The translations under genes and the position numbers were made by a program. Positions 12,910-18,971 of a stretch of 18,971 nucleotides of DNA are shown in pieces. The notes beneath the pieces are model-generated. The model did not search any database. It was not told where the DNA came from and worked only from the letters and a program-made list of their open reading frames with translations. The number at the start of each line of letters is the position of its first letter. Position 1 is the stretch's first letter. The stretch covers positions 1 through 18,971 of the forward strand of contig CAYXGT010000057.1 of assembly GCA_964464635.1 (NCBI GenBank), given 5' to 3'. The DNA is from CAYLMG01 sp964464635 (GTDB lineage: Bacteria; Planctomycetota; Phycisphaerae; Sedimentisphaerales; Anaerobacaceae).

Positions 12910-14283
12910 ATGCCAGAGACGGGCGGCTGTACGATAAATTTTGATAAGCTGCATTCGGTAATTGAAGGAGTGAATTTGCACGATTGCCAGGGCGCGGTGG
13001 TGCGGGTATCGGGTCTTAAGGTGGAGTCGGCGGGGCCGGTGGTGGGTCTGGGTGAGATGTGCGGGATACATATTCGGGACGGCAGACGGGTTCTTGCGGA
13101 AGTTGTGGGATTTCATAATGAGAATCTTATACTTTTACCCTTAGAGTATATAGAAGGTATATCGCCCGGAGATGCGGTGACGGCGAGGACTACTCCCCGG
13201 TATATTAATCTGAGCGGGAATGTTTTAGGCAGGGTTTTGAACGGGCTTGGTGAGCCGATTGACGGCAAGGGGGGTTTAGAGGGCAGTGACAAAAGGGCAC
13301 TGGATTCGGCGAGTCCGCCGCCTTTGAGCAGAGGAAAGATTACCGAGCCCCTGGCACTTGGTATTCGGTCGATAGACGGTTTGTTGACGTGCGGCAAGGG
13401 GCAGCGAGTGGGGATTTTTTCGGGCAGCGGGGTCGGCAAGAGTGTGCTGCTGGGTGACATAGCCAATTCGAGCGAGGCGGATGTGAATATAGTGGCGCTG
13501 ATAGGCGAGCGCGGACGAGAGGTGCGTGAGTTTTTGGAGGAGGACCTTGGTGCGGAGGGTTTGTCCCGCAGTGTTGTGGTTCTGGCGACATCGGATTCGC
13601 CTCCTATACAGAGGGTAAAGGCGGCTTTTGTGGCGGTTACGGTTGCGGAGTATTTCAGGGACAAGGGGAACAATGTATTGTTTATGATGGATTCACTGAC
13701 ACGTTTTGCGCAGGCACAGCGTGAGATAGGTCTTGCGGCGGGCGAGCCTCCTGCGACCAAGGGATATTGCCCGAGCGTTTTTTCGATGCTGCCTCGTCTG
13801 ATAGAGCGGCTCGGCTGTTCGGAGACCGGCAGCATTACGGGGATGCTGACGGTGTTAGTGGAGAACGATGATTTGACCGACCCTGTTGCGGACAGCGCGC
13901 GCAGCCTTCTTGACGGCCACATAGTTTTGTCGAGAAAGCTGGCAGAGCACGGTCATTACCCTGCGGTTGATATACTCGGCAGTGTGAGCAGATTGATGCC
14001 GGTGGTGACAAGCGCCGAGCATAAGCGGGCGGCCCAGAAGCTCAAGGAGATATATGCGGTTTATACGGATGCAGAGGATTTATTAAATATCGGTGCGTTT
14101 TCGCCGGGCAGCAACCGCAGGATTGACGGAGCGATTTCACTGATAGAGCGGATTAATGAGTTTCTGATTCAGCCGATACGCGAAAGAACCAGTTTCGAGG
14201 ATACAAGGGGCCGGCTGATAGGTATTACACGGGCGTGGGATGAAATGCTTGGCGAAGGCGTCGGGAGCAAGATTGATAAATGA
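12910..14283 (+). CDS. fliI: Flagellum-specific ATPase FliI
   Basis: FliI energises and recycles flagellar export substrates. The 457-aa product has an N-terminal beta-barrel domain, Walker A GSGVGKS at residues 172-178, and the RERG-type motif IGERGREVREFLEEDL. Walker B lies in NNVLFMMDSLTRFA (about 255-268), and the export-ATPase signature AQREIGLAAGEPPATKGYCPSVFSMLPRLIERLG follows; the GEPPAxxGYxPSVFxxLPxLxER string separates FliI from F1 ATPase beta. The C-terminal helical domain is complete. The start follows fliH by 6 bases, and the stop overlaps the fliJ start as ATGA. Length is normal. Confidence 0.97.
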   Translation: MPETGGCTINFDKLHSVIEGVNLHDCQGAVVRVSGLKVESAGPVVGLGEMCGIHIRDGRRVLAEVVGFHNENLILLPLEYIEGISPGDAVTARTTPRYINLSGNVLGRVLNGLGEPIDGKGGLEGSDKRALDSASPPPLSRGKITEPLALGIRSIDGLLTCGKGQRVGIFSGSGVGKSVLLGDIANSSEADVNIVALIGERGREVREFLEEDLGAEGLSRSVVVLATSDSPPIQRVKAAFVAVTVAEYFRDKGNNVLFMMDSLTRFAQAQREIGLAAGEPPATKGYCPSVFSMLPRLIERLGCSETGSITGMLTVLVENDDLTDPVADSARSLLDGHIVLSRKLAEHGHYPAVDILGSVSRLMPVVTSAEHKRAAQKLKEIYAVYTDAEDLLNIGAFSPGSNRRIDGAISLIERINEFLIQPIRERTSFEDTRGRLIGITRAWDEMLGEGVGSKIDK

Positions 14284-14732
14284 AAAGATTTGTATGGCGG
14301 CTTCAGCGGGTGCTCGACATAAAGGCCAAGGAAGAGCAGATAAAGAGGTCGCAGCTTCTTGCGATTACGGAAAGGCTGGTAAAGGTTCGCAGGCGGCTTT
14401 TGGCAGAGCAGCAGAAACTGCTGAAGGTGCTTACGGAAATTGCAGGTAAAGAGGGTGGAAGGCGATTGAGTGAGCAGGAGTTTTGTTTGAAATGTTCGGC
14501 GACGAACAATGAGATTATCAGAGAGCTGGCGGAGAGAGTGAGAGAGCTGGAGCTGGAGAAGAAAGAAAAAATAGCTGAGGTCCTGAAGGCCAGGAGGTTT
14601 AAGGAAGGGCTTGAAAAGCTCAGGGAAAAGGCGAAAGAGGAATTTATAAGGGAGCAGGAAAGACTCGAACAGAAACAGATGGATGAGCAGGCAACGAGCA
14701 GATGTGCGCGAAAGTTGATTTGTATTGATTGA
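14280..14732 (+). CDS. fliJ: Flagellar export protein FliJ
   Basis: FliJ is a coiled-coil stalk that couples the FliI ring to the FlhA gate and escorts chaperones. The 150-aa product starts with the family-typical KRFVWRLQRVLDIKAKEEQ and is almost wholly coiled coil, with two long amphipathic helices (about 5-55 and 75-140) rich in Lys, Arg and Glu. Its ATG overlaps the fliI stop (ATGA), consistent with translational coupling. Sequence conservation in FliJ is low, so the call rests on N-terminus, fold, length and position. Confidence 0.93.
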   Translation: MKRFVWRLQRVLDIKAKEEQIKRSQLLAITERLVKVRRRLLAEQQKLLKVLTEIAGKEGGRRLSEQEFCLKCSATNNEIIRELAERVRELELEKKEKIAEVLKARRFKEGLEKLREKAKEEFIREQERLEQKQMDEQATSRCARKLICID

Positions 14733-14746
14733 CAGGAGAAACGAAA

Positions 14747-15430
14747 GTGAGCAAGAAACATATGATACTGATAGCGGCGGCAGGGATTTTAAGCTTTGCG
14801 GCGGCGTTTGGATTTTCTTTTTTGACATCGAAGAAGGCAGCGGTGGTGGGTCCGGCAGAGGCTGAGGCGGCGGGTGCCGCTGAGCAGGCTGAATCTGAGA
14901 AGTACGAGCAGGCGGGCGGTGAGGCTTTATACGGTGAAAAGGGTTTGACGGAGAAGCAGCTTAAGAGGCTGGTTTATGATGCCAAAGAGAGGATTCGCGA
15001 ATATGAGTATAAGCTTAAGGAGCTCGGGCTGCGTGAGCAGAGAATGCAGAGAGCCCAGGAAGTATTGAAAGAGGATATCGACAAGCTCAATAATCTTCGT
15101 GTCGATTTGGCGTCGATGGTGACAACTCTTAAAGAGGAACGTGACAAGCTGATTGCAAGCAGGATTATGGTCGAAGAGGCTGAGAAAACAAATCTCGTAT
15201 CGATTGCGGCTACTTATGACAAGATGGACGCTGCGAGCGCGAGCCAGATATTCAGCAATATGAGCAAGATGGGTGCGGCGGGGGCAGGTGGTATCGATGA
15301 GGTGGTCAAGATTCTTTACTATATGGCGGAAAGGACGAAGGCGAAGGTTCTTGCGGAAATGGTGGGCAGCGAACCTCAGCTTGCAGCGGTTCTGTCGCAG
15401 CGGTTGAAGACGGTGTCGAGGACGGAATAG
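14747..15430 (+). CDS. motE: MotE-like periplasmic coiled-coil protein
   Basis: The 227-aa product has one N-terminal membrane helix (about residues 5-26, HMILIAAAGILSFAAAFGFSFL), an Ala/Glu-rich linker, a long coiled coil (about 70-150, QLKRLVYDAKERIREYEYKLKELGLREQRMQ and onward) and a C-terminal helical domain (VSIAATYDKMDAASASQIFSNM ... VVKILYYMAERTKAKVLAEM). The YxxMxxxxAxxIxxxM pattern is the MgtE-N-like fold seen in MotE/FlbB-type chaperones that place stators or assist MotC/MotB. GTG at 14747 is the likely start, with AGGAG upstream; TTG at 14729 lies before that site. It lies between fliJ and motA, which supports a stator-related role. The symbol is by analogy. Confidence 0.78.
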   Translation: MSKKHMILIAAAGILSFAAAFGFSFLTSKKAAVVGPAEAEAAGAAEQAESEKYEQAGGEALYGEKGLTEKQLKRLVYDAKERIREYEYKLKELGLREQRMQRAQEVLKEDIDKLNNLRVDLASMVTTLKEERDKLIASRIMVEEAEKTNLVSIAATYDKMDAASASQIFSNMSKMGAAGAGGIDEVVKILYYMAERTKAKVLAEMVGSEPQLAAVLSQRLKTVSRTE

Positions 15431-15434
15431 AGAT

Positions 15435-16205
15435 ATGGATATAGCAACCGTAATAGGGACGATTTTAGGTTTTCTGGTTATAATAGCGGCCATTGTTGCC
15501 GGTGGAGGGGCTGAGGCGTTTGTGCACCTGCCGTCGCTGGCGATAACAATCGGGGGTATGCTGTGCGCGACGCTGATACATTTTTCGATGCCCCAGTTTT
15601 TAGCGATATTTTCGATAGTAAAGAAGACGCTGATGAGCCGGATTATGTCACCGACGGAACTGGTTCAAAAGATGGTGAACTATTCGGCAATCAACAGGCG
15701 TGACGGGGCACTGGCGCTGGAGGGAGAGCTTGGCAATGCGGGTGACTCTTTTTGTGTTAAGGGTCTTCAGATGCTGATAGACGGCCAGGAGTCTGGATCG
15801 ATACGAGAGCTGCTGGGTCTTGAGATACAGTATCTGCAGGAGCGTCACGCCACGGGTAAAAAGATACTTGAGTTTATGGGGGCTGCGGCGCCTGCGTTCG
15901 GTATGATAGGAACTCTTATCGGGCTCGTGCAGATGCTCAAGAGCATATCTACGCCTGAAAACATCGGAGTTGGTATGGCGACGGCCCTTTTAACGACCTT
16001 TTACGGTGCGTTTGCAGCCAATTTACTTTTTATACCGCTTGCGGGCAAACTCGGGATATACTCAAAGGCTGAGACGATTTCGATGGAGATGATTGTAGAG
16101 GGGGTATGCGCGATAGCAGAAGGTGAGAGCCCGACGAATGTTCGAGAGAAGCTGCAGGCTTTTATCTCCAAGGGCAGACGTGAGGAGGTAAAGGCGACTA
16201 TATAA
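15435..16205 (+). CDS. motA: Flagellar motor stator protein MotA
   Basis: MotA is the ion-channel subunit of the stator. The 256-aa product has four membrane helices: two at the N-terminus (ATVIGTILGFLVIIAAIVAGG, then LAITIGGMLCATLIHFSM) and two after a cytoplasmic domain of about 110 residues. The channel-lining signature AAPAFGMIGTLIGLVQMLKS (about residues 149-168) and the TALLTTFYGAFAANLLFIPLAGKL helix are diagnostic. The start follows the motE-like stop by 4 bases, and the last base of the stop is shared with motB. Length is typical of the MotA/PomA group; ion type (proton or sodium) cannot be set from sequence alone. Confidence 0.96.
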   Translation: MDIATVIGTILGFLVIIAAIVAGGGAEAFVHLPSLAITIGGMLCATLIHFSMPQFLAIFSIVKKTLMSRIMSPTELVQKMVNYSAINRRDGALALEGELGNAGDSFCVKGLQMLIDGQESGSIRELLGLEIQYLQERHATGKKILEFMGAAAPAFGMIGTLIGLVQMLKSISTPENIGVGMATALLTTFYGAFAANLLFIPLAGKLGIYSKAETISMEMIVEGVCAIAEGESPTNVREKLQAFISKGRREEVKATI

Positions 16206-16885
16206 TGAGCAAAGAGCCGAAACAAGCCGCGGCGGATGAGGACCAGGGGGCTCCGGAATGGATGGTGACATACAGTGACTGTATGACTCTGCTTCTTACT
16301 TTTTTCGTTCTGCTTTTAACTTTTTCATCTTTCGACGACAAGATTTACCGTCAGTTTGAGGATACTTTATTCGAGGATTTGCCCCAAATTTACCTGCAGG
16401 TGAGGCGCAGCAAAGCTTCGTTTTTGAATCCTGAAGAGCCTCTTATTCTGGCTGAGCTCGAAGAGGGCAGCGAGAAGCCGACATTAGAAGGCAAATCGAA
16501 AATCAATATGGTGATGGAAAAAGAGCCGAAGGAATTTTCAGATAAGAGGATTTTTTACGGAGACTCTGAAAAGATTTTCTGGGCAGAAGGAACTTCGCTG
16601 TCGAAAGAAGGTAAGATAACATTGGCGCTTATGGGCATTTTTTTACGGAGAGTCGAAGGCAGGGTTGTTGTCAGCGAGAACGGTTTCGATGATGGCGACA
16701 GGGCTGAAAGGCTTGGTCTTGCACGTGCGCTGACGGTTGTTGAGTACCTTACGGAACAGGCGGGCCTCGATGAGGGCAGATTCAGCATATCGGCTGTGAG
16801 TACTATGGATTCGTCGACCCGAGTGCAGCAGAAAGGCACACGTGCACTGGAGATAGTAATCCTGGAAAGGAGTGTTTACAATTGA
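16205..16885 (+). CDS. motB: MotB-like stator protein, first of two tandem copies
   Basis: MotB anchors the stator to peptidoglycan and supplies the ion-accepting Asp. The 226-aa product starts with a short cytoplasmic tail and the membrane helix APEWMVTYSDCMTLLLTFFVLLLTF, where D25 corresponds to the essential Asp of the family (TYxDxMT). A linker of about 90 residues and a shortened, divergent OmpA-like C-terminus follow (IFWAEGTSLSKEGKITLALMGIFLRRVEGRVVVSENGFDDGDRAERLGLARALTVVEYL). The usual GHTD pocket is replaced by ENGFDDGDRAE, although the LARA helix is kept. The start overlaps motA by one base. A second motB-like gene follows, so the two may form heterodimers. Confidence 0.9.
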   Translation: MSKEPKQAAADEDQGAPEWMVTYSDCMTLLLTFFVLLLTFSSFDDKIYRQFEDTLFEDLPQIYLQVRRSKASFLNPEEPLILAELEEGSEKPTLEGKSKINMVMEKEPKEFSDKRIFYGDSEKIFWAEGTSLSKEGKITLALMGIFLRRVEGRVVVSENGFDDGDRAERLGLARALTVVEYLTEQAGLDEGRFSISAVSTMDSSTRVQQKGTRALEIVILERSVYN

Positions 16886-17616
16886 TTCTGAAGCGTCGAG
16901 CGATTAAGGAGCAGGGCCCGAAGGTTCCGGGCTATATCGTAACTTATTCCGATATGGTGACGCTTCTTCTTACTTTTTTCGTATTGCTGCTCAGTATCGC
17001 CGAAGAGCAGGACCCGGAGCTTGTCAATATAGGACGAGATTCCTTCGTCAGGTCGATACGGACTTTCGGGCTGGGGATGCTTGTAGGCAGGGGACAACCG
17101 GCTAACTTCGGTCAGCTCAATATAAAACATCCGGTTAAGCCTCCGGATGAGGTGTTCGACGGCAGGGTAATAAATGCGGAGGCTGAAAGGACGGAGCGGA
17201 TATACAGGAGGCTTCGCCAAACGATGATGGCTTCGCCGTCACAGATAACGGCGGACAGGACTAATTTTACAGTAACCGAGATTCGGTTTTCGCGCGGCGG
17301 CGCGGTATTGAATAAAGATGGGCGCCGGTATTTGAACCGGTTTTGCAGGGATATTCAGCAGGCCGGCAGCTTGAGCGGTATGAAACTTTTTGTGCTGGGC
17401 CTGGCGAGAGATGCGCCGAGCAAAAGGGAGCAGTGGGTGCTGAGTGCAAAAAGAGCAAAAGCGGTGGCTGATTTTCTTGAGACGACGCTGGGCGGCAGAG
17501 ACGGTGTGAGCATTTATTGCTGGGGGGCTGGTTCGGGAGGTGAATGGGTTGGGCCGGAAAGTTCCATCTCAGAGCAATCGCAGATAGTAATCGGGCAGCT
17601 TCTGGCAGGTGATTAA
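16882..17616 (+). CDS. motB: MotB-like stator protein, second tandem copy
   Basis: The 244-aa product has the membrane helix KVPGYIVTYSDMVTLLLTFFVLLLSIAEEQ with the channel Asp at D24. A linker of about 110 residues follows, then an OmpA/MotB-type domain (EIRFSRGGAVLNKDGRRYLNRF ... GMKLFVLGLARDAPSKREQWVLSAKRAKAVADFLE). LSAKRAKAVADFL matches the family LSxxRAxxVxxYL, but the normal GHTD motif reads GLARD. The start is TTG at 16882 with AAAGGAG 9-10 bases upstream; it overlaps the previous stop (TTGA). Its helix and linker differ from copy one, so the two are old paralogues rather than a recent duplication. Confidence 0.9.
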   Translation: MILKRRAIKEQGPKVPGYIVTYSDMVTLLLTFFVLLLSIAEEQDPELVNIGRDSFVRSIRTFGLGMLVGRGQPANFGQLNIKHPVKPPDEVFDGRVINAEAERTERIYRRLRQTMMASPSQITADRTNFTVTEIRFSRGGAVLNKDGRRYLNRFCRDIQQAGSLSGMKLFVLGLARDAPSKREQWVLSAKRAKAVADFLETTLGGRDGVSIYCWGAGSGGEWVGPESSISEQSQIVIGQLLAGD

Positions 17617-17735
17617 TCAGGGATTGTTTTTTGCCTTTTGTTTTCGTCAAGTTCTGCGACAGGGTGTTTAATTTATCCACTTTTTATTTATGGGAATCGG
17701 CTATTTGGGATTACAGGGGGGGATTCGAGTGTTTG

Positions 17736-17750
17736 GGCACGGTTTTTGCA
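17736..17750 (+). promoter_or_regulatory. Sigma-54 promoter of the fliO-fliP genes
   Basis: GGGCACGGTTTTTGCA matches the -24/-12 consensus, with GG (17736-17737) and GC (17748-17749) exactly 10 bases apart and the preferred G after CAC. It lies about 37 bases before the fliO start, in a 167-base gap after motB2. Confidence 0.85.
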
Positions 17751-17786
17751 CATAGATAGGTAAATTGAAGTTATTTGGTGTGAGTG

Positions 17787-18260
17787 ATGGTTGAGCGATA
17801 CAGGAAAACATTGGTAACTTTTCTGGTTGTGGTTCTTGCGGCCGGTGTCGTTGTGGTTTTGTGTTCTGAGGGTTTGGGCTCTGAGGGACAAGAGTCACTG
17901 AGCAGCAAGTTGAGCCCGGGGATTTTTGATGATGCGAACTTTTCAGGCCGGGATAATGAAAGGTTTGAGACAGGTGAGCTTTTTTACAGGATGATTCTTG
18001 CGATTTTGCTTGTGGTTGTTCTGGGCGTGGCGGCGATTTATGTCTCGAAAAGACTGCTGCCGAAGATAACGACGCTGGCCGGCAAAGAGATTCGAATTGT
18101 AGAGACGGTTTATCTCGGCCAGCGGAGGGCACTTCACCTGATAGAGGCGGGCGGCAGACGTATCCTGATAGGAAGTACCAATGAAGCGATTACGAAACTG
18201 GCTGAGGTCGGTTCTGAGGCGTCGGTGTCTTCGGGGCAGTCTTCGGAACAGGAGGAGTAG
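17787..18260 (+). CDS. fliO: Flagellar biosynthetic protein FliO
   Basis: FliO aids assembly of the FliP core of the export gate. The roughly 157-aa product has an N-terminal hydrophobic segment (about residues 8-27, possible signal peptide), a polar stretch, a second membrane helix (about 68-88, MILAILLVVVLGVAAIYVSKRLL) and a cytoplasmic domain (GKEIRIVETVYLGQRRALHLIEAGGRRILIGSTNEAITKLAEV). The (V/L)xLGxxxxLxLIExGxRxLLIGxT pattern is the FliO core. ATG at 17787 is preferred over the adjacent GTG at 17784; no strong ribosome-binding site is visible before either. The gene starts about 37 bases after the sigma-54 promoter and is followed by fliP. Confidence 0.9.
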   Translation: MVERYRKTLVTFLVVVLAAGVVVVLCSEGLGSEGQESLSSKLSPGIFDDANFSGRDNERFETGELFYRMILAILLVVVLGVAAIYVSKRLLPKITTLAGKEIRIVETVYLGQRRALHLIEAGGRRILIGSTNEAITKLAEVGSEASVSSGQSSEQEE

Positions 18261-18264
18261 CGGG

Positions 18265-18971
18265 ATGGTCTGCAGGCATAGCAGAATATTATTTTTGAGT
18301 ATTTTATTTTTTTTATTAACAGCTTCTGCTGTTGCCTTTGGTGCGGAAGGGCAGGGGACAGGGTCCGGGGCGAACCAGATGCCGAGCGTGGGTGACCTTA
18401 TTACGGTAGTTGATAAGGCGACGGCTGATACGAGCGAGGGCAGAGACTGGTCCACGCCGGTCAAGCTCGTGATTATCTTTGCAGGGCTTGCGATTCTGCC
18501 GAGCCTGCTGGTGATGATGACTTCGTTTACGCGGATAGTGATAGTTCTTTCCTTTGCGAGGCGGGCACTGACGACGCAGACGATTCCGCCGACAATAGCG
18601 ATTATAGGATTGGCGTTGTTTTTGACGCTTTATACGATGTCACCGACTCTGGCGAAGATAAACGAGCAGTCGGTTCAGCCTTACCTTGAGGAGGAAATTG
18701 ATTTTCAGACGGCAGGTACGAGGGCGGGGCAGTGTATAAAAGAGTTTATGCTTCGCCAGAGCAGAGAGTCGGATGTGGCACTTTTTGTGCGGATGGCAAA
18801 GGTAGAGGCACCCGAAAGCGCGATGGATATAGGGCTTCATATAGTTATCCCTGCGTTCATAATTAGTGAATTCAGGACGGCGTTCGAGATAGGCTGTTTA
18901 TTGTTTATACCGTTTTTGCTGATAGATATGATGATAGCGAGCGTTCTTTTGAGTGCGGGGATGATGATGCT
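18265..18971 (+). CDS. fliP: Flagellar export gate protein FliP, partial (runs off the window)
   Basis: Translated by eye, 235 codons are open to the window end. FliP forms the core of the flagellar export gate with FliQ and FliR. Residues 1 to about 27 form a signal peptide (SRILFLSILFFLLTASAVAFG). The family blocks follow: VIIFAGLAILPSLLVMMTSFTRIVIVLSF, RRALTTQTIPPTIAIIGLALFLTLYTM, the FMLRQSRESDVALFVRMA segment, and IPAFIISEFRTAFEIGCLLFIPFLLIDMMIAS. All are near-canonical, so the gene looks intact as far as seen; only a few C-terminal residues should lie beyond the window. AGGAGGAG stands 7 bases before the ATG, 4 bases after the fliO stop. Confidence 0.97.
   Translation, partial: MVCRHSRILFLSILFFLLTASAVAFGAEGQGTGSGANQMPSVGDLITVVDKATADTSEGRDWSTPVKLVIIFAGLAILPSLLVMMTSFTRIVIVLSFARRALTTQTIPPTIAIIGLALFLTLYTMSPTLAKINEQSVQPYLEEEIDFQTAGTRAGQCIKEFMLRQSRESDVALFVRMAKVEAPESAMDIGLHIVIPAFIISEFRTAFEIGCLLFIPFLLIDMMIASVLLSAGMMM

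Noticed and set aside
13113..13922. 269-codon frame antisense to fliI
   Set aside because: It is the complement shadow of a highly conserved gene in GC-richer sequence, with Ser/Pro/Arg-rich composition and no domain. The same applies to the other antisense frames over fliF, fliG and fliJ, for example 14169-14828.

Overview
The window is part of a flagellar gene locus with a retron inserted into its left half. The organism is most likely a planctomycete of the Phycisphaerae/Sedimentisphaerales type. That placement is an inference from the short flagellin, the flagellar gene order and the style of the intergenic repeats; no rRNA or other taxonomic marker is present.

Left, minus strand (332-2167): flagellin fliC, the flagellin chaperone fliS and a small membrane-anchored coiled-coil protein of unknown function. 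fliC and fliS each have a candidate sigma-28-like promoter with a 10-nt spacer, and a hairpin lies between them. The flagellin frame carries an in-frame TAA, with 41 further codons of conserved C-terminal D0 sequence after it.

Middle, minus strand (2985-5321): a retron. In transcription order it has a sigma-70-type promoter (TTGACA, 17-nt spacer, TAAATT), a structured ncRNA bounded by complementary a1/a2 repeats with a TTAGC branch-site motif, a 79-aa ORF, a 106-aa XRE helix-turn-helix protein, and a 343-aa retron reverse transcriptase (NAxxH, YVDD and ITG motifs). A 126-aa conserved hypothetical gene follows. The a2 repeat contains the Shine-Dalgarno sequence of the 79-aa ORF and abuts its ATG, so the a1:a2 helix should block translation of that ORF. 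On both sides of the retron lie AT-rich intergenic stretches with dispersed repeats: helically phased TGAC/A-tract units, fragments built from short repeated phrases, and a CAAAGCCAATT repeat with a terminator-like hairpin.

Right (6579-18971): fliK on the minus strand, then a long plus-strand series flgB-flgC-fliE-fliF-fliG-fliH-fliI-fliJ-motE-like-motA-motB-motB2, then fliO-fliP, with fliP running off the window. This encodes the proximal rod, MS ring, switch protein FliG, export ATPase complex, stator and export-gate subunits. Three sigma-54 (-24/-12) promoter matches precede fliK, flgB and fliO. Together with the sigma-28-like matches at fliC and fliS they suggest the usual early/middle/late hierarchy. 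Several starts overlap the preceding stop, which indicates translational coupling.
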